The notes: generated from the sequence alone by a model not told the origin. 64,000 nt of DNA from Leifsonia xyli (GCA_001647635.1 CP014761.1:2294001-2358000); one strand, 5' to 3'. Numbered from the stretch's first letter, positions 1 to 11,203 are shown. A program made the numbers and translations.

Positions 1-680
1 AGCTCGAGGTGGGGAACAACACCCTGGGCCTCGTCGCGACCGACCGCTACCGGGTGGCCGTGCGCGAGATCGACTGGGACAACGGCACCACCTCCGGCGA
101 GCCCGTCACGGCGCTGGTCCCCGCACGTACGCTGACCGAGATCGGCAAGACCTTCGGACACAGCGGCAACGTGTCCATCTCGATCACCAACCGCGACGAC
201 CGCGAGCTGATCGCGTTCACGGCCGACCGCAAGACCGTCACCTCCCTGCTGATCAAGGGCAACTTCCCGCCGGTGCGCCGGCTGTTCCCCGAGCAGGTCG
301 ACAACTACGCGGTGATCAACACCGCCGAGCTCATTGAGGCGACCCGCCGCGTCGCCCTCGTGCTGGAGCGCGAGGCCGCGCTCCGCTACACCTTCACCGC
401 CGACGGGCTGACGCTGGAAGCGATCGGTTCTGAGCAGGCGCAGGCATCCGAGAGCATCGACGCTCTTCTCACTGGCCAGGAGACGGTGGTTTCATTGAAG
501 CCGCAGTTCCTGCTGGACGGTCTCGGGGCGGTGCACTCGGAATTCGTGCGCATCTCCTTCACCAAGACCGAGAACCCCAACAAGCCGGGCCCTGTGCTCA
601 TCACGAGCCAGACCTCGAAGGACCAGGCGGGAGCGGATTCCTACAAGTACCTGCTCCAGCCCAACCTGCTCCTCCGCTGA
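1..680 (+). CDS. dnaN: DNA polymerase III sliding clamp (beta subunit), 5'-truncated by window edge
   Basis: C-terminal part (about 225 residues of a protein usually near 380) of the beta clamp, the ring that tethers DNA polymerase III to DNA. The frame is open from the first bases; the motif VATDRYRVAV near the start is the hallmark of the second clamp domain. The C-terminus ends in a hydrophobic LLQPNLLLR tail rather than the MPMRL-type end of enterobacteria, as is common in actinobacteria. The start codon lies outside the window, so the GTG at base 9 should not be taken as the start. The next gene is gnd, 33 bases downstream on the same strand. Confidence 0.97.
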   Translation, partial: LEVGNNTLGLVATDRYRVAVREIDWDNGTTSGEPVTALVPARTLTEIGKTFGHSGNVSISITNRDDRELIAFTADRKTVTSLLIKGNFPPVRRLFPEQVDNYAVINTAELIEATRRVALVLEREAALRYTFTADGLTLEAIGSEQAQASESIDALLTGQETVVSLKPQFLLDGLGAVHSEFVRISFTKTENPNKPGPVLITSQTSKDQAGADSYKYLLQPNLLLR

Positions 681-713
681 CCCGGCGACGGTAACGAGAA
701 GAGAAGGACAATC

Positions 714-1601
714 ATGCACATCGGCCTCATCGGTCTCGGACGCATGGGCAACAACATGCGTGCCCGGCTCGAGAAGAACGGCATCGACGTCACCGGATAC
801 GACACGAACCCGGAGGTCTCGGACGTCGCCACCGTGGCCGACCTGGTCGCCGCCCTCCCCGCACCCCGAACGGTGTGGGTCATGGTTCCCGCCGGCGAGA
901 TCACCGACTCGGTCATCCGCGAGCTCGAGCCCGTGCTCGAGAAGGGCGACCTGGTCATCGACGGCGGCAACTCGAAGTTCACCGAGGACTTCAAACACGC
1001 CGAGCTGCTCGCGCCGAAGGGCATCGACTTCATGGACGTCGGCGTCTCGGGCGGCATCTGGGGTCTCGAGAACGGCTACGGCCTGATGGTCGGCGGCTCC
1101 GCCGAGCAGGTCGAACGCGTGCTGCCGGTCTTCGACGCGCTGCGTCCGGAGGGTCCGCGCGACGAGGGCTTCGTCCATGTCGGCGAGGTCGGCGCCGGCC
1201 ACTACGCCAAGATGGTGCACAACGGCATCGAGTACGCCCTCATGCAGGCCTACGCCGAGGGCTACGAGCTCCTCGACACCCGCAAGGACATCATCAAGGA
1301 CGTCACCGGCACCTTCAAGGCATGGCAGCGCGGCACGGTCGTGCGCTCCTGGCTCCTCGACCTCCTGGTGCGCGCGCTCGAGCAGGACCCGGAGTTCGAG
1401 CACATCGAGGGCTACGTGCAGGACTCGGGCGAGGGCCGTTGGACCGTCGAGGAGGCGCTCAACAACGCCGTCCCCGTCCCGACGATCAGCGCCTCGATCT
1501 TCGCGCGCTTCGTCTCCCGCCAGGAGGACTCTCCGACGATGAAGGCCGTCGCCGCACTGCGACACCAGTTCGGCGGTCACGCCGTGAAGGCCGTGGACTG
1601 A
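714..1601 (+). CDS. gnd: 6-phosphogluconate dehydrogenase, decarboxylating (short form)
   Basis: 295-residue member of the short (about 300 aa) 6-phosphogluconate dehydrogenase class, which converts 6-phosphogluconate to ribulose 5-phosphate and CO2 in the pentose phosphate pathway. The Rossmann motif GLGRMG is at residues 7-12, followed by DGGNSKFTED, the substrate loop GVSGGIWG and the catalytic KMVHNGIEYA. The second beta strand ends in YDTNP; the acidic residue there suggests NAD rather than NADP preference (inference from family rules). An AAGG ribosome site precedes the ATG. It sits between dnaN and recF, a placement known from several actinobacteria. Confidence 0.95.
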   Translation: MHIGLIGLGRMGNNMRARLEKNGIDVTGYDTNPEVSDVATVADLVAALPAPRTVWVMVPAGEITDSVIRELEPVLEKGDLVIDGGNSKFTEDFKHAELLAPKGIDFMDVGVSGGIWGLENGYGLMVGGSAEQVERVLPVFDALRPEGPRDEGFVHVGEVGAGHYAKMVHNGIEYALMQAYAEGYELLDTRKDIIKDVTGTFKAWQRGTVVRSWLLDLLVRALEQDPEFEHIEGYVQDSGEGRWTVEEALNNAVPVPTISASIFARFVSRQEDSPTMKAVAALRHQFGGHAVKAVD

Positions 1602-1608
1602 ACCCTTC

Positions 1609-2778
1609 TTGCGAGTCACACATCTCTCCCTGACCGACTTCCGCAATTACCGCACCGCGGAGGTGCCGTTTGCGGCCGGCGCGAATCTGTTCGTCGGCCG
1701 CAACGGCCAGGGGAAGACCAACCTCGTCGAATCGCTCGGCTACCTGAGCACCCTCGGGTCGCACCGGGTGTCGAGCGACCAGGCGATGATCCGCAAAGAT
1801 GCCGACGCCGCCATCGTGCGGGCGCGCATCCAGCACGAGGGACGCGAGCTGCTCGTCGAGGTCCAGCTCAATCGTTCGTCCCCGAACCGGGCACAGGTGA
1901 ACCGGGCGGCGATCAAGCCGCGTGAGCTGCCGCGATACTTCTCGAGCGTGCTCTTCGCTCCCGAGGATCTCGCCCTCGTCCGCGGAGAGCCCGGCGTGCG
2001 CCGCCGCTTCCTCGACCAGCTGCTCATCCAGCGGAATCCGCGCTTCTCCGGCGTCATCGCCGACTATGAGCGGGTACTCAAGCAACGCAACACCCTGCTG
2101 AAGTCGGCCCGCGCGTCACGTGTGCGGGAGGACCAGCTCGGTACCTTGGAGATCTGGGACGAGCGCCTCATCCAGCTGGGCTCCGAGCTGATGGATGCGC
2201 GCCTCGATCTGGTCTTCCGGCTGAGCGATCCGTTGATCGCGGCGTACCGCTCTGTCGCCGGCGACGACCACCACCCGCGGCTGGCGCCGCAGCTCACCAT
2301 CTTCGGCGCCCACGTCGAGGACGATGACGACACCTCCGGTGACGATGCTGTAACGGGGTCAGCCGGTGTCGCCACGCCGGATGCGTTCCGCCGCGCACTC
2401 GCGGCCGTGCGCCGCAAGGAGCTCGAGCGCGGTTTGACCCTGGTCGGTCCGCACCGCGACGATGTGCTCTTCGAACTCAACGGCCTTCCCGCCAAGGGAT
2501 ACGCCAGCCACGGGGAGTCGTGGTCGTTCGCCCTGGCCCTCAAGCTCGCGTCGGCCGAGCTGCTGCGCCGCGAGTCGACGACCGGCGACCCCGTGCTCAT
2601 CCTCGATGACGTGTTCGCCGAGCTGGACCAGGCCCGGCGCCGGATGCTCGCAACCGCCGTGTCCGGTTACGAGCAGGTTCTCATCACCGCCGCCGTGTAC
2701 GACGACGTTCCGGACGAGCTCACAGCGCATACCGTCCGCATCGAGGGCGGCACGATCGTGGAGCCGGCCGGTGCCTGA
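1609..2778 (+). CDS. recF: DNA replication/repair ATPase RecF
   Basis: 389-residue SMC-like ATPase of recombinational repair that helps load RecA at gaps. The N-terminus MRVTHLSLTDFRNY is typical. Walker A is GRNGQGKT at residues 30-37, the signature-like SWSFALALKLASAE lies near residue 305, and Walker B with the D-loop is PVLILDDVFAELD near residue 330. The start is a TTG only 7 bases after the gnd stop, so translation is probably coupled; no better start is present. The 3' end overlaps the GTG of the next gene by 8 bases. Confidence 0.96.
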   Translation: MRVTHLSLTDFRNYRTAEVPFAAGANLFVGRNGQGKTNLVESLGYLSTLGSHRVSSDQAMIRKDADAAIVRARIQHEGRELLVEVQLNRSSPNRAQVNRAAIKPRELPRYFSSVLFAPEDLALVRGEPGVRRRFLDQLLIQRNPRFSGVIADYERVLKQRNTLLKSARASRVREDQLGTLEIWDERLIQLGSELMDARLDLVFRLSDPLIAAYRSVAGDDHHPRLAPQLTIFGAHVEDDDDTSGDDAVTGSAGVATPDAFRRALAAVRRKELERGLTLVGPHRDDVLFELNGLPAKGYASHGESWSFALALKLASAELLRRESTTGDPVLILDDVFAELDQARRRMLATAVSGYEQVLITAAVYDDVPDELTAHTVRIEGGTIVEPAGA

Positions 2779-3259
2779 GCGAGCGAGCGAGGCGTCCGCC
2801 GTCTATCTGCGACTCAAGTCGCTGTTCACCGGCACACCCGCGCGACGCAGGCGGGCCGCGCGCGACGATCAGGTCGATGGGCTCAGCCGACCGTTCGGAT
2901 CCGGTCGCGATCCCCATGGTGTGGGGGACGTGGTCGACGCCCTCGCCGCGCAGCTCGGCTGGACCTCCGCGCTCGCCCAATCGGATGTGCTGGAGGGATG
3001 GCGCGAACTGGCCGGCGAGGAGACCGCCAAGCATGCCGTCCCAGAGCAGATCTCGGACGGTGTCCTGGTCGTCCGTTGCGAGTCCACGGCATGGGCGACG
3101 CAGCTCCGGATGATGCGGTCGGAGCTCCTCGCTCGCATCACCGAGAGGTTCCCGCAGGCGGACATCCAGTCGATCCGTTTTCAGGGGCCGGACGCCCCCT
3201 CCTGGAAAAGAGGCCCCAGGTCGATTCCAGGGCGCGGCCCGCGCGATACTTACGGTTGA
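2771..3259 (+). CDS. dciA: DciA/DUF721 family protein, likely replicative helicase loader
   Basis: 162-residue protein starting at a GTG that overlaps the recF stop. The central and C-terminal part (from about residue 55) is the DUF721 domain, with the conserved GWRELAGEETAKHA and the later CESTAWATQLRMMRSELL. DUF721 proteins are now called DciA, the ancestral loader or partner of the DnaB replicative helicase in bacteria that lack DnaC. The N-terminal 50 residues are basic and look disordered. Position between recF and gyrB is the same as in mycobacteria (the Rv0004 locus). Confidence 0.88.
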   Translation: MPERASEASAVYLRLKSLFTGTPARRRRAARDDQVDGLSRPFGSGRDPHGVGDVVDALAAQLGWTSALAQSDVLEGWRELAGEETAKHAVPEQISDGVLVVRCESTAWATQLRMMRSELLARITERFPQADIQSIRFQGPDAPSWKRGPRSIPGRGPRDTYG

Positions 3260-3333
3260 GAGCACAAAAGAGGTCGCCGTCTCCAAGAAAATGCGTCAGA
3301 CGGCCGTTTCCGGGGATATCGTCACCCTTATCT

Positions 3334-3342
3334 TGGTAGAAT
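3334..3342 (+). promoter_or_regulatory. extended -10 promoter element for gyrB
   Basis: TGGTAGAAT (TG, one base, then TAGAAT) lies about 40 bases upstream of the gyrB ATG in the 123-base gap after dciA. It matches an extended -10 for the housekeeping sigma factor; no clear -35 is visible 17 bases upstream, which fits an extended -10 promoter. An AGGAG ribosome site follows at 3368-3372. Confidence 0.45.
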
Positions 3343-3376
3343 GGATCGTCACTGTTGAGTGCGGTCAGGAGCCTAA

Positions 3377-5386
<2,010 letters not shown>

Positions 5387-5429
5387 CGCGCGAGCGACGG
5401 ATGCCAGGAACTACGAGGAAGAGAAGACT

Positions 5430-7979
5430 GTGACGGACGAAGAGAACGTGTCGGGCGACGGAGCCGGCTTCGGCATCCACGGCAGGATCGACCAGGTCGA
5501 CCTGCAGTCGGAGATGCAGCGGTCGTACCTCGACTACGCGATGTCGGTCATCATCGGCCGCGCACTGCCGGAGGTCCGCGACGGACTGAAGCCGGTGCAC
5601 CGCCGCGTGATCTATGCGATGTTCGACGGCGGATACCGCCCGGACAAGGCGTTCTCCAAGTGCGCCCGCGTTGTCGGCGATGTGATGGGCCAGTTCCACC
5701 CGCACGGCGACACGGCGATCTACGACGCGCTCGTCCGCCTCGTCCAGCCATGGAGCCTCCGTTACCCGCTCGCCCTCGGCCAGGGCAACTTCGGATCGCC
5801 GGGCAACGATGGCGCCGCCGCACCCCGGTACACCGAGACGAAGATGGCTCCCCTCGCGCTCGAGATGGTGCGCGACATCGACGAGGAGACCGTCGACTTC
5901 CATGACAACTACGACGGCCGCACGCAGGAGCCGGCCGTTCTTCCCAGCCGCTTCCCGAATCTGCTGGTCAATGGCTCGGTCGGCATCGCGGTCGGCATGG
6001 CCACGAACATCCCTCCGCACAACCTGCGCGAGGTCGCGGCGGGCGCCCTGTGGCACCTCGAGAACCCGGACGCCTCGCGCGAGGAGCTGCTCGAAGAGCT
6101 CATCAAGCGGATCAAGGGCCCGGACTTCCCGACCGGAGCGCAGATCCTCGGCACCAAGGGCATCCACGACGCGTACCGCACCGGTCGCGGCTCGATCACG
6201 ATGCGCGCGGTGGTCAACATCGAGGAGATCCAGGGTCGGGTCTGCCTCGTCGTCACCGAGCTGCCGTACCAGGTCAACCCGGACAACTTGGCGATCAAGA
6301 TCGCCGACCTGGTCAAGGAGGGCCGCATCGGCGGCATCGCGGACATCCGCGACGAGACCTCCGGACGCACAGGCCAGCGCCTCGTCATCGTGCTCAAGCG
6401 CGACGCGGTCGCCAAGGTCGTGCTGAACAACCTGTACAAGCACACGCAGCTGCAGGAGAACTTCGGCGCGAACATGCTCGCGATCGTGGACAATGTGCCT
6501 CGCACGCTCTCGCTCGATGGTTTCATCACCGCGTGGGTCGCCCACCAGATCGATGTCATCGTCCGCCGCACCCGATTCCGTCTGCGCAAGGCGGAGGAGC
6601 GGGCGCACATCCTGCGGGGCTACCTCAAGGCGCTGGATGCTCTGGACGAGGTCATCGCCCTCATCCGCCGGTCGGCCACGGTCGACGACGCGCGCGAGGG
6701 TCTGAAGAGCCTGCTCGAGGTCGACGACGTTCAGGCGGACGCCATCCTCGCGATGCAGCTGCGCCGACTGGCCGCCCTCGAGCGCCAGAAGATCATGGAG
6801 GAGGCCGAGGCGATCGAGAAGCAGATCGCCGAGTACCACGCGATCCTCGACGACCCGGCGCGTCAGCGCACCATCGTGAGCGAAGAGCTCACCGAGATCG
6901 TCGACCGCTTCGGCGACGACCGCCGCACCGAGATCATGTTCGGCTACGACGGCGATATGAGCATGGAAGACCTGATTCCCGAAGAGGAGATGGTCGTCAC
7001 AGTCACGCGCGGGGGGTACATCAAGCGCACGCGCAGCGACAACTACCGCAGCCAGCACCGTGGCGGCAAGGGCGTCAAGGGCGCACAGCTGCGCGGTGAG
7101 GATGTGGTCGACCACTTCTTCGTGACCACCACGCACCATTGGCTCCTGTTCTTCACCAACCAGGGGCGCGTCTACCGTGCGAAGACCTACGAGGTACAGG
7201 AGGCCGGCCGCGACGCCAAGGGTCAGCATGTCGCCAACCTGCTCGCCCTGCAGCCGGATGAGGAGATCGCCGAGATCCTCGACATCCGCGACTACGAGGC
7301 GGCCAAGTACCTGGTGCTGGCGACGCGCGAGGGTCTCATCAAGAAGACCGCGCTGTCGGAGTACGACACCAACCGCACCGGCGGGATCATCGCGATCAAG
7401 CTGCGCGAGGGCGACGAGCTCGTGTCGGCGCTGCTGGTGGAGGAGGACTCCGACCTCCTGCTCGTGTCGCGCAAGGGCATGTCGATCCGCTTCAGGGCTT
7501 CCGACGAGGCGCTGCGACCGATGGGCCGCTCCACCTCCGGTGTGATCGGCATGCACTTCCGCGGTGAGGACAGCCTGCTCGACGCATCGGTCGTCTCCGA
7601 CGAGGGCTATGTCTTCGTCGTGACCGAGGGCGGGTACGCGAAGCGCACCTCGGCCGACCAGTACCGACTGCAGAACCGCGGCGGTCTGGGCATCAAGGTG
7701 GCCAAGCTGAACGACGATCGTGGTGACCTGGTGGGCGCGCTCATCGTCGGCGAGGACGACGAGGTCCTTGTGGTTCTTGCCAGCGGCAAGGTGGTACGCT
7801 CTGCCGTGGCCGAGGTACCCGCCAAGGGCCGTGACACCATGGGTGTCGTCTTTGCACGTTTCGCCGAGTCGGACAAGATCATCGCTCTGGCGAAGAACAC
7901 CGAACGCGACCTCGAGTCCTCCAGTCCCGCGGAGGAAGCCGAGGCGGTCGGGAAGGAAGAAACCGTAGATGAGCAGTAG
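5430..7979 (+). CDS. gyrA: DNA gyrase subunit A
   Basis: 849-residue breakage-reunion subunit of gyrase, starting at GTG. The catalytic tyrosine is Tyr134 (context APRYTETKM). The quinolone-resistance region reads [15 protein letters not shown]: the position equal to E. coli Ser83 is Thr95 and the equivalent of Asp87 is Asp99. The C-terminal beta-pinwheel contains repeated [12 protein letters not shown] blades, and the gyrase box QHRGGKG is visible near residue 540. The 3' end overlaps the start of the DUF3566 gene by 11 bases. Confidence 0.98.
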   Translation: MTDEENVSGDGAGFGIHGRIDQVDLQSEMQRSYLDYAMSVIIGRALPEVRDGLKPVHRRVIYAMFDGGYRPDKAFSKCARVVGDVMGQFHPHGDTAIYDALVRLVQPWSLRYPLALGQGNFGSPGNDGAAAPRYTETKMAPLALEMVRDIDEETVDFHDNYDGRTQEPAVLPSRFPNLLVNGSVGIAVGMATNIPPHNLREVAAGALWHLENPDASREELLEELIKRIKGPDFPTGAQILGTKGIHDAYRTGRGSITMRAVVNIEEIQGRVCLVVTELPYQVNPDNLAIKIADLVKEGRIGGIADIRDETSGRTGQRLVIVLKRDAVAKVVLNNLYKHTQLQENFGANMLAIVDNVPRTLSLDGFITAWVAHQIDVIVRRTRFRLRKAEERAHILRGYLKALDALDEVIALIRRSATVDDAREGLKSLLEVDDVQADAILAMQLRRLAALERQKIMEEAEAIEKQIAEYHAILDDPARQRTIVSEELTEIVDRFGDDRRTEIMFGYDGDMSMEDLIPEEEMVVTVTRGGYIKRTRSDNYRSQHRGGKGVKGAQLRGEDVVDHFFVTTTHHWLLFFTNQGRVYRAKTYEVQEAGRDAKGQHVANLLALQPDEEIAEILDIRDYEAAKYLVLATREGLIKKTALSEYDTNRTGGIIAIKLREGDELVSALLVEEDSDLLLVSRKGMSIRFRASDEALRPMGRSTSGVIGMHFRGEDSLLDASVVSDEGYVFVVTEGGYAKRTSADQYRLQNRGGLGIKVAKLNDDRGDLVGALIVGEDDEVLVVLASGKVVRSAVAEVPAKGRDTMGVVFARFAESDKIIALAKNTERDLESSSPAEEAEAVGKEETVDEQ

Positions 7980-8382
7980 CGTCGCCGACAAGCTCGCCAA
8001 GAAGTCGTCCCGCCGACCCGCATCCGCCAAGCAGGTGCGGCTGAAGCTGGTCTACATCGACTTCTGGTCGACCGTGAAGCTCTCGTTCCTCGCCGGCATC
8101 TGCCTGGCGATCATCGCGATCGTCGGCACGTTCCTGGTCTGGACCGTGCTCGACCGCACCGGCATCTTCGACCAGGTGAACAGCCTGTTCAAGGACATCT
8201 CCGGCGCCGGCGGGAGCGACCTCCGTTCGATCCTCGGCCTCGGTCAGGTCATGGGCTTCTCACTGATCGTCGCGATCCTCGACATCGTCGTGGTGACCGC
8301 TCTCGGCGCGGTGTTCGCCCTCCTCTACAACCTCTCGGTGAAGATCACAGGCGGTCTGCTGGTCGGGTTCACCAACAACTGA
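7969..8382 (+). CDS. DUF3566 membrane protein
   Basis: 137-residue protein with a basic N-terminus (about 30 residues rich in Lys/Arg) and two strong hydrophobic segments, about residues 42-64 and 100-125. It matches the actinobacterial DUF3566 family, which is nearly always encoded directly after gyrA. The ATG overlaps the gyrA stop and has a GGAAGGAAG ribosome site inside gyrA, so it is translationally coupled. Its role is unknown; genomic context suggests an origin-region membrane protein. Confidence 0.9.
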   Translation: MSSSVADKLAKKSSRRPASAKQVRLKLVYIDFWSTVKLSFLAGICLAIIAIVGTFLVWTVLDRTGIFDQVNSLFKDISGAGGSDLRSILGLGQVMGFSLIVAILDIVVVTALGAVFALLYNLSVKITGGLLVGFTNN

Positions 8383-8387
8383 CCGAT

Positions 8388-8417
8388 TTCACAATACCTA
8401 AGCCGATCGGGTAGTCT
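8388..8417 (+). promoter_or_regulatory. putative promoter for the tRNA-Ile/tRNA-Ala pair
   Basis: TTCACA (8388-8393) and TAGTCT (8412-8417) separated by 18 bases, 15 bases upstream of the mature tRNA-Ile 5' end. This is a plausible housekeeping promoter, assigned by eye. Confidence 0.4.
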
Positions 8418-8432
8418 CGTATCTGCCCATTC

Positions 8433-8506
8433 GGGGATATAGCTCAGGCGGTTAGAGCGCTTCGCTGATAACGAAGAGGTCCGAGGTTCAAGTCCTCGTA
8501 TCCCCA
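8433..8506 (+). tRNA. tRNA-Ile (GAT anticodon)
   Basis: The acceptor stem GGGGATA pairs with TATCCCC. The anticodon stem CTTCG/CGAAG encloses a loop with GAT, and the T arm contains GGTTCAAGTCC. The CCA end is encoded at 8507-8509. tRNA-Ala follows 15 bases later, the usual origin-proximal pair. Confidence 0.97.
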
Positions 8507-8521
8507 CCATTCTCCCGTTTC

Positions 8522-8594
8522 GGGGCCTTAGCTCAGTTGGTAGAGCGCCTGCTTTGCAAGCAGGATGTCAGGAGTTCGAATCTCCTAGGCTCCA
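8522..8594 (+). tRNA. tRNA-Ala (TGC anticodon)
   Basis: The acceptor stem GGGGCCT pairs with AGGCTCC and contains the G3:U70 wobble pair that is the alanine identity element. The anticodon stem CCTGC/GCAGG holds TGC. CCA is not encoded (the sequence reads CCC), so it must be added after transcription, unlike the neighbouring tRNA-Ile. Confidence 0.97.
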
Positions 8595-8607
8595 CCCCTT
8601 CTCTTCA

Positions 8608-9072
8608 TCACTCCTGTGGCGGCACGATCGGCCGTGTCGGGAACGGGCTCGAGTACGAGACGCTCGTCGTCACGCTCCCCAGGGTTCCGACTCGTCCGCT
8701 CACCTGCTCAAGGTGACGCATCGACGTCGCGACGACCTTCAGGATGAAGCAGTCGTCCCCCGTGACATGGTGCGCCTCGACAACCTCCGGGATATCGGCC
8801 AGCAGGTCGTGCAGCGGCTGGTACTGGCTGCTCGGGTAGCGCAGGCGCAGGAACGCCAGGATGCCGTACCCGAGCCGATCCGGGTCGACCACCGCGCGGT
8901 AGCCCGCGATCACCCCGGCCTCCTCGAGTCGACGGATGCGCTCGGCGACCGCGCTGTTCGACATGTGGACGCGGCGAGCGAGCTCGGCGACGGACTGTCG
9001 GCCGTCCCGCTGGAGCTCGGCGAGAAGCGCCCGATCGACGCTGTCGGCGGTGAACGGAAGAGTGACGGCCAT
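8608..9072 (-). CDS. Lrp/AsnC family transcriptional regulator
   Basis: 154-residue feast/famine regulator. The N-terminal helix-turn-helix is visible as LLAELQRDGRQSVAELARRVHMSNSAVAERIRRLEEAGVI in pieces from about residue 14, followed by the alpha/beta ligand-binding RAM domain with HHVTGDDCFILKV. The start is placed at the ATG giving MAVTLPFTADSVD because the 27 residues further upstream do not resemble the family. It is divergent from the rhodanese gene with 92 bases between them and may regulate it or itself. The amino-acid effector is unknown. Confidence 0.9.
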   Translation of the reverse strand: MAVTLPFTADSVDRALLAELQRDGRQSVAELARRVHMSNSAVAERIRRLEEAGVIAGYRAVVDPDRLGYGILAFLRLRYPSSQYQPLHDLLADIPEVVEAHHVTGDDCFILKVVATSMRHLEQVSGRVGTLGSVTTSVSYSSPFPTRPIVPPQE

Positions 9073-9129
9073 GCCGCGATTCTGGCATGGAATCGACGGT
9101 GCAACGAACGGACTGCCGTCGATCGTCTG

Positions 9130-9158
9130 TTCCATCGGGTCGATCGCCTTCATATGCT
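9130..9158 (+). promoter_or_regulatory. putative promoter of the rhodanese gene, leaderless mRNA likely
   Basis: TTCCAT (9130-9135) and TATGCT (9153-9158) with a 17-base spacer. The predicted transcription start falls at or next to the ATG at 9165, and no ribosome site is visible, so the mRNA is probably leaderless, as is common in actinobacteria. Confidence 0.4.
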
Positions 9159-9164
9159 CGAGGC

Positions 9165-9599
9165 ATGACGATCACGACCTCCGAAGCCGCCCGCCACTTC
9201 GCCGCGAAGCTCCAGTTCGAGACGGATCCCTCTGATGTGAAGGCGGCCATGGACGCAGGGGAGCGCTTCGTACTGGTCGATTCCCGGGGCGAGGCGGCCT
9301 GGCGGCAGGGACGCGTGGAAGGCGCCATCCACCTGCCGACGTCCGAGATCGCCGACCGCGCGCCCGAGCTCATCGCCCCGGGCACGCCGGTCGTCGTGTA
9401 CTGCTGGGGCCCGGGATGCAACGGGTCGACGCGTGCAGCGCTCGCCTTCTCCCTGCTCGGTTACGAGGTGCGCGAGATGATCGGCGGCTTCGAGTACTGG
9501 GCGCGCGAGGGACTGTCGGTCGTGGACGACGCCGGCCCCGTCGTGCGGGCGATCGACGACCTCACGGCACCGCTCGGTGCGATCGACTGCGCGTGCTGA
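9165..9599 (+). CDS. rhodanese-like domain protein
   Basis: 144-residue single-domain rhodanese (sulfurtransferase fold). It shows FVLVDSRGEAAW, GAIHLPTSEI and the active-site loop VVYCWGPGCNGST, where the first Cys is the likely persulfide carrier and a second Cys sits in the same loop. Two more Cys occur in the terminal CAC. Start chosen at MTITTSEAARHF, as the upstream extension is non-conserved and overlaps the promoter. It is divergent from the Lrp regulator; its stop directly abuts the stop of the glycosylase gene. Confidence 0.9.
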   Translation: MTITTSEAARHFAAKLQFETDPSDVKAAMDAGERFVLVDSRGEAAWRQGRVEGAIHLPTSEIADRAPELIAPGTPVVVYCWGPGCNGSTRAALAFSLLGYEVREMIGGFEYWAREGLSVVDDAGPVVRAIDDLTAPLGAIDCAC

Positions 9600-10463
9600 C
9601 TATTTGAGCAGCCGGCTCAGGACCCGGTCGGCGAGGGGTTTGCCGCCGGTCTGGCACGTGGGGCAGTACTGGAACGTCGAATCGTGGAAGATGACCTGCC
9701 GGATCGTGTCCCCGCACACCGGGCACGCTTCGCCCGTGCGTCCGTGGACGCGGAGGTTCGACTTCTTCTCGCTCTTGAGCTCCGACGCGGCGAGGCCATC
9801 CGCCCGCGCGAGTGCTTCGCGCAGCGTCGACTGGACGGCCTCGTAGAGGCGGGCGACATCGTCCGGCCCCATGTTGGCCGGCTTGTACGGGGACATCTTG
9901 GCGACGTGCAGGATCTCGTCCGAGTACGCGTTGCCGATCCCGGCGATGAGGGACTGGTTGCGCAGCACTCCCTTGATCTGGGCGCGGCCCTGCGCGGCGA
10001 GGATGCCGGCGAAGACCGCCTCCGTGAACGCGGCTTCGAGCGGGTCCGGGCCCAGTCGGGCGATCCCCGGCACCTCCGAGGGATCGGCGACGACGTAGAT
10101 CGCGAGGCTCTTCTTGGTGCCGGCCTCGGTGATGTCGAGGCCCGAACCGTCGTCGAGGACGAGCCGCGCGGCCAGTGGTCCCTTGCCCAAGCGACCAGTG
10201 GGCGGGGGCGGGGGCTTGTCGCGCCAGCGGATCCAGCCGGCGCGGGCGAGGTGGATGATGACGTGCAGCTCGCCCGCGGCGATGTCGAGGAACTTGCCGT
10301 GCCGGGTGACGCCGCTGATCGTCAGGTCGTGCAGGGCGTCGGCGGGCGGGTCGAAGGTCTTCAGCGCCGAGAACGCAACGATGCCGAGCCGATCGATGAC
10401 ACGACCCGTCAGCCGGCGGTCGAGGTCGGCGGCGAGGGCGGTGACTTCCGGCAGTTCGGGCAT
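9600..10463 (-). CDS. Fpg/Nei family DNA glycosylase/AP lyase
   Basis: 287-residue base-excision repair enzyme removing oxidised bases. It begins MPELPEV, giving the catalytic Pro2 and Glu3 after Met removal. A C-terminal zinc finger has four cysteines in CPVCGDTI and CPTCQTGG. The N-terminal Lys of the FSALKTF motif lies near residue 57. The start is fixed by the need for Pro at residue 2; a longer upstream frame is spurious. Whether it prefers 8-oxoguanine (Fpg/MutM) or oxidised pyrimidines (Nei) cannot be decided from sequence here. It is divergent from the NUDIX gene, 48 bases away. Confidence 0.92.
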   Translation of the reverse strand: MPELPEVTALAADLDRRLTGRVIDRLGIVAFSALKTFDPPADALHDLTISGVTRHGKFLDIAAGELHVIIHLARAGWIRWRDKPPPPPTGRLGKGPLAARLVLDDGSGLDITEAGTKKSLAIYVVADPSEVPGIARLGPDPLEAAFTEAVFAGILAAQGRAQIKGVLRNQSLIAGIGNAYSDEILHVAKMSPYKPANMGPDDVARLYEAVQSTLREALARADGLAASELKSEKKSNLRVHGRTGEACPVCGDTIRQVIFHDSTFQYCPTCQTGGKPLADRVLSRLLK

Positions 10464-10511
10464 CACCACTAGTCTGCCCCCGACCACCGACATCGGCAGT
10501 AGTGTGAGGCG

Positions 10512-10933
10512 GTGGACATCCGAGTCGCGGCCTACGGCGTCATCACCGACGGTGACCGCATCCTCCTCGCGCACTGGAACGAGAGCGGCCGGTCCGGGTG
10601 GACGCTGCCCGGCGGCGGGATCGACCCGGGGAGGATCCGGCGGACGCGGTCGTACGCGAGATCGCCGAAGAGACCGGGTACGCGGCGGAGGCGGGAGCGC
10701 TGCTCGGGATCGACTCGAAGGTCATCCCGCACGAGCATCGCTTCATCCCGGAGGCCGGACCGCTCCATGCGCTGCGGATCATCTACCGCGCGAGCGTCGT
10801 CGGGGGCACTCTCACGAACGAGTTGGATGGCACGACCGACGAGGCCGCGTGGTTCCCGCTCGGACGGATCCCGAAGCGCCGCGTCGAGCTGGTCGACATC
10901 GCCCTCGGGCTCGCCGGACTCGATCAGGCCTGA
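10512..10933 (+). pseudogene. NUDIX hydrolase, interrupted by a one-base frameshift
   Basis: Nucleoside-diphosphate-linked hydrolase. The first frame (from GTG 10512) gives MDIRVAAYGVITDGDRILL and runs to GGGIDPG; the next frame gives EDPADAVVREIAEETGY and the rest. Together they form a perfect NUDIX box (G-x5-E-x7-REUxEExGU). The break is at the GGGG run 10628-10631, where one more G would restore a 140-residue protein. All conserved residues survive on both sides, so this is either a very recent mutation or a sequencing error. The 3' end overlaps the convergent PspC gene by 10 bases. Confidence 0.85.
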
Positions 10934-11130
10934 GTGCTCACCGGGCGGCGCTGCTCGCTCGGCATGAGGATCCACAACACGATGTAGGCGAGGAACTGCG
11001 GTCCGGGAAGCAGGCAGGACAGCAGGAAGAGGATGCGCACGGTCCACGGGCGCAGGCCGAAGCGCAGCGCGAGACCGGCGCAGACGCCGGCGAGGATGCG
11101 CTCATCACGGGGACGGAAGAGAGTGTTCAT
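10924..11130 (-). CDS. PspC domain small membrane protein
   Basis: 68-residue protein with the PspC pattern: RPRDERILAGVCAGLA, then a short amphipathic part and one membrane segment (about residues 32-56, ending VLWILMPSE). PspC proteins are linked to envelope-stress responses. Here it is a stand-alone domain rather than a fusion to a histidine kinase. It is convergent with the NUDIX gene. Confidence 0.88.
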   Translation of the reverse strand: MNTLFRPRDERILAGVCAGLALRFGLRPWTVRILFLLSCLLPGPQFLAYIVLWILMPSEQRRPVSTQA

Positions 11131-11203
11131 GCTCTTCAGCCTCGCAGCGGGCGCGCACCATCGCCATCGGGGAAACCCCCGAATGGACCCTGGGGTTCAG
11201 CCC

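Noticed and set aside
492..1646. Long minus-strand ORF opposite dnaN/gnd (384 codons)
   Set aside because: It is the antisense shadow of gnd, with high-GC codon pattern artefacts and no recognisable domain.
8433..8594. tRNA-Ile/tRNA-Ala as part of an rRNA operon
   Set aside because: No 16S or 23S sequence is present on either side; they are a stand-alone tRNA pair.
9087..9164. Longer N-terminus for the rhodanese gene
   Set aside because: The extension is Arg/Ser-rich, non-conserved and overlaps the promoter and the divergent regulator's upstream region.
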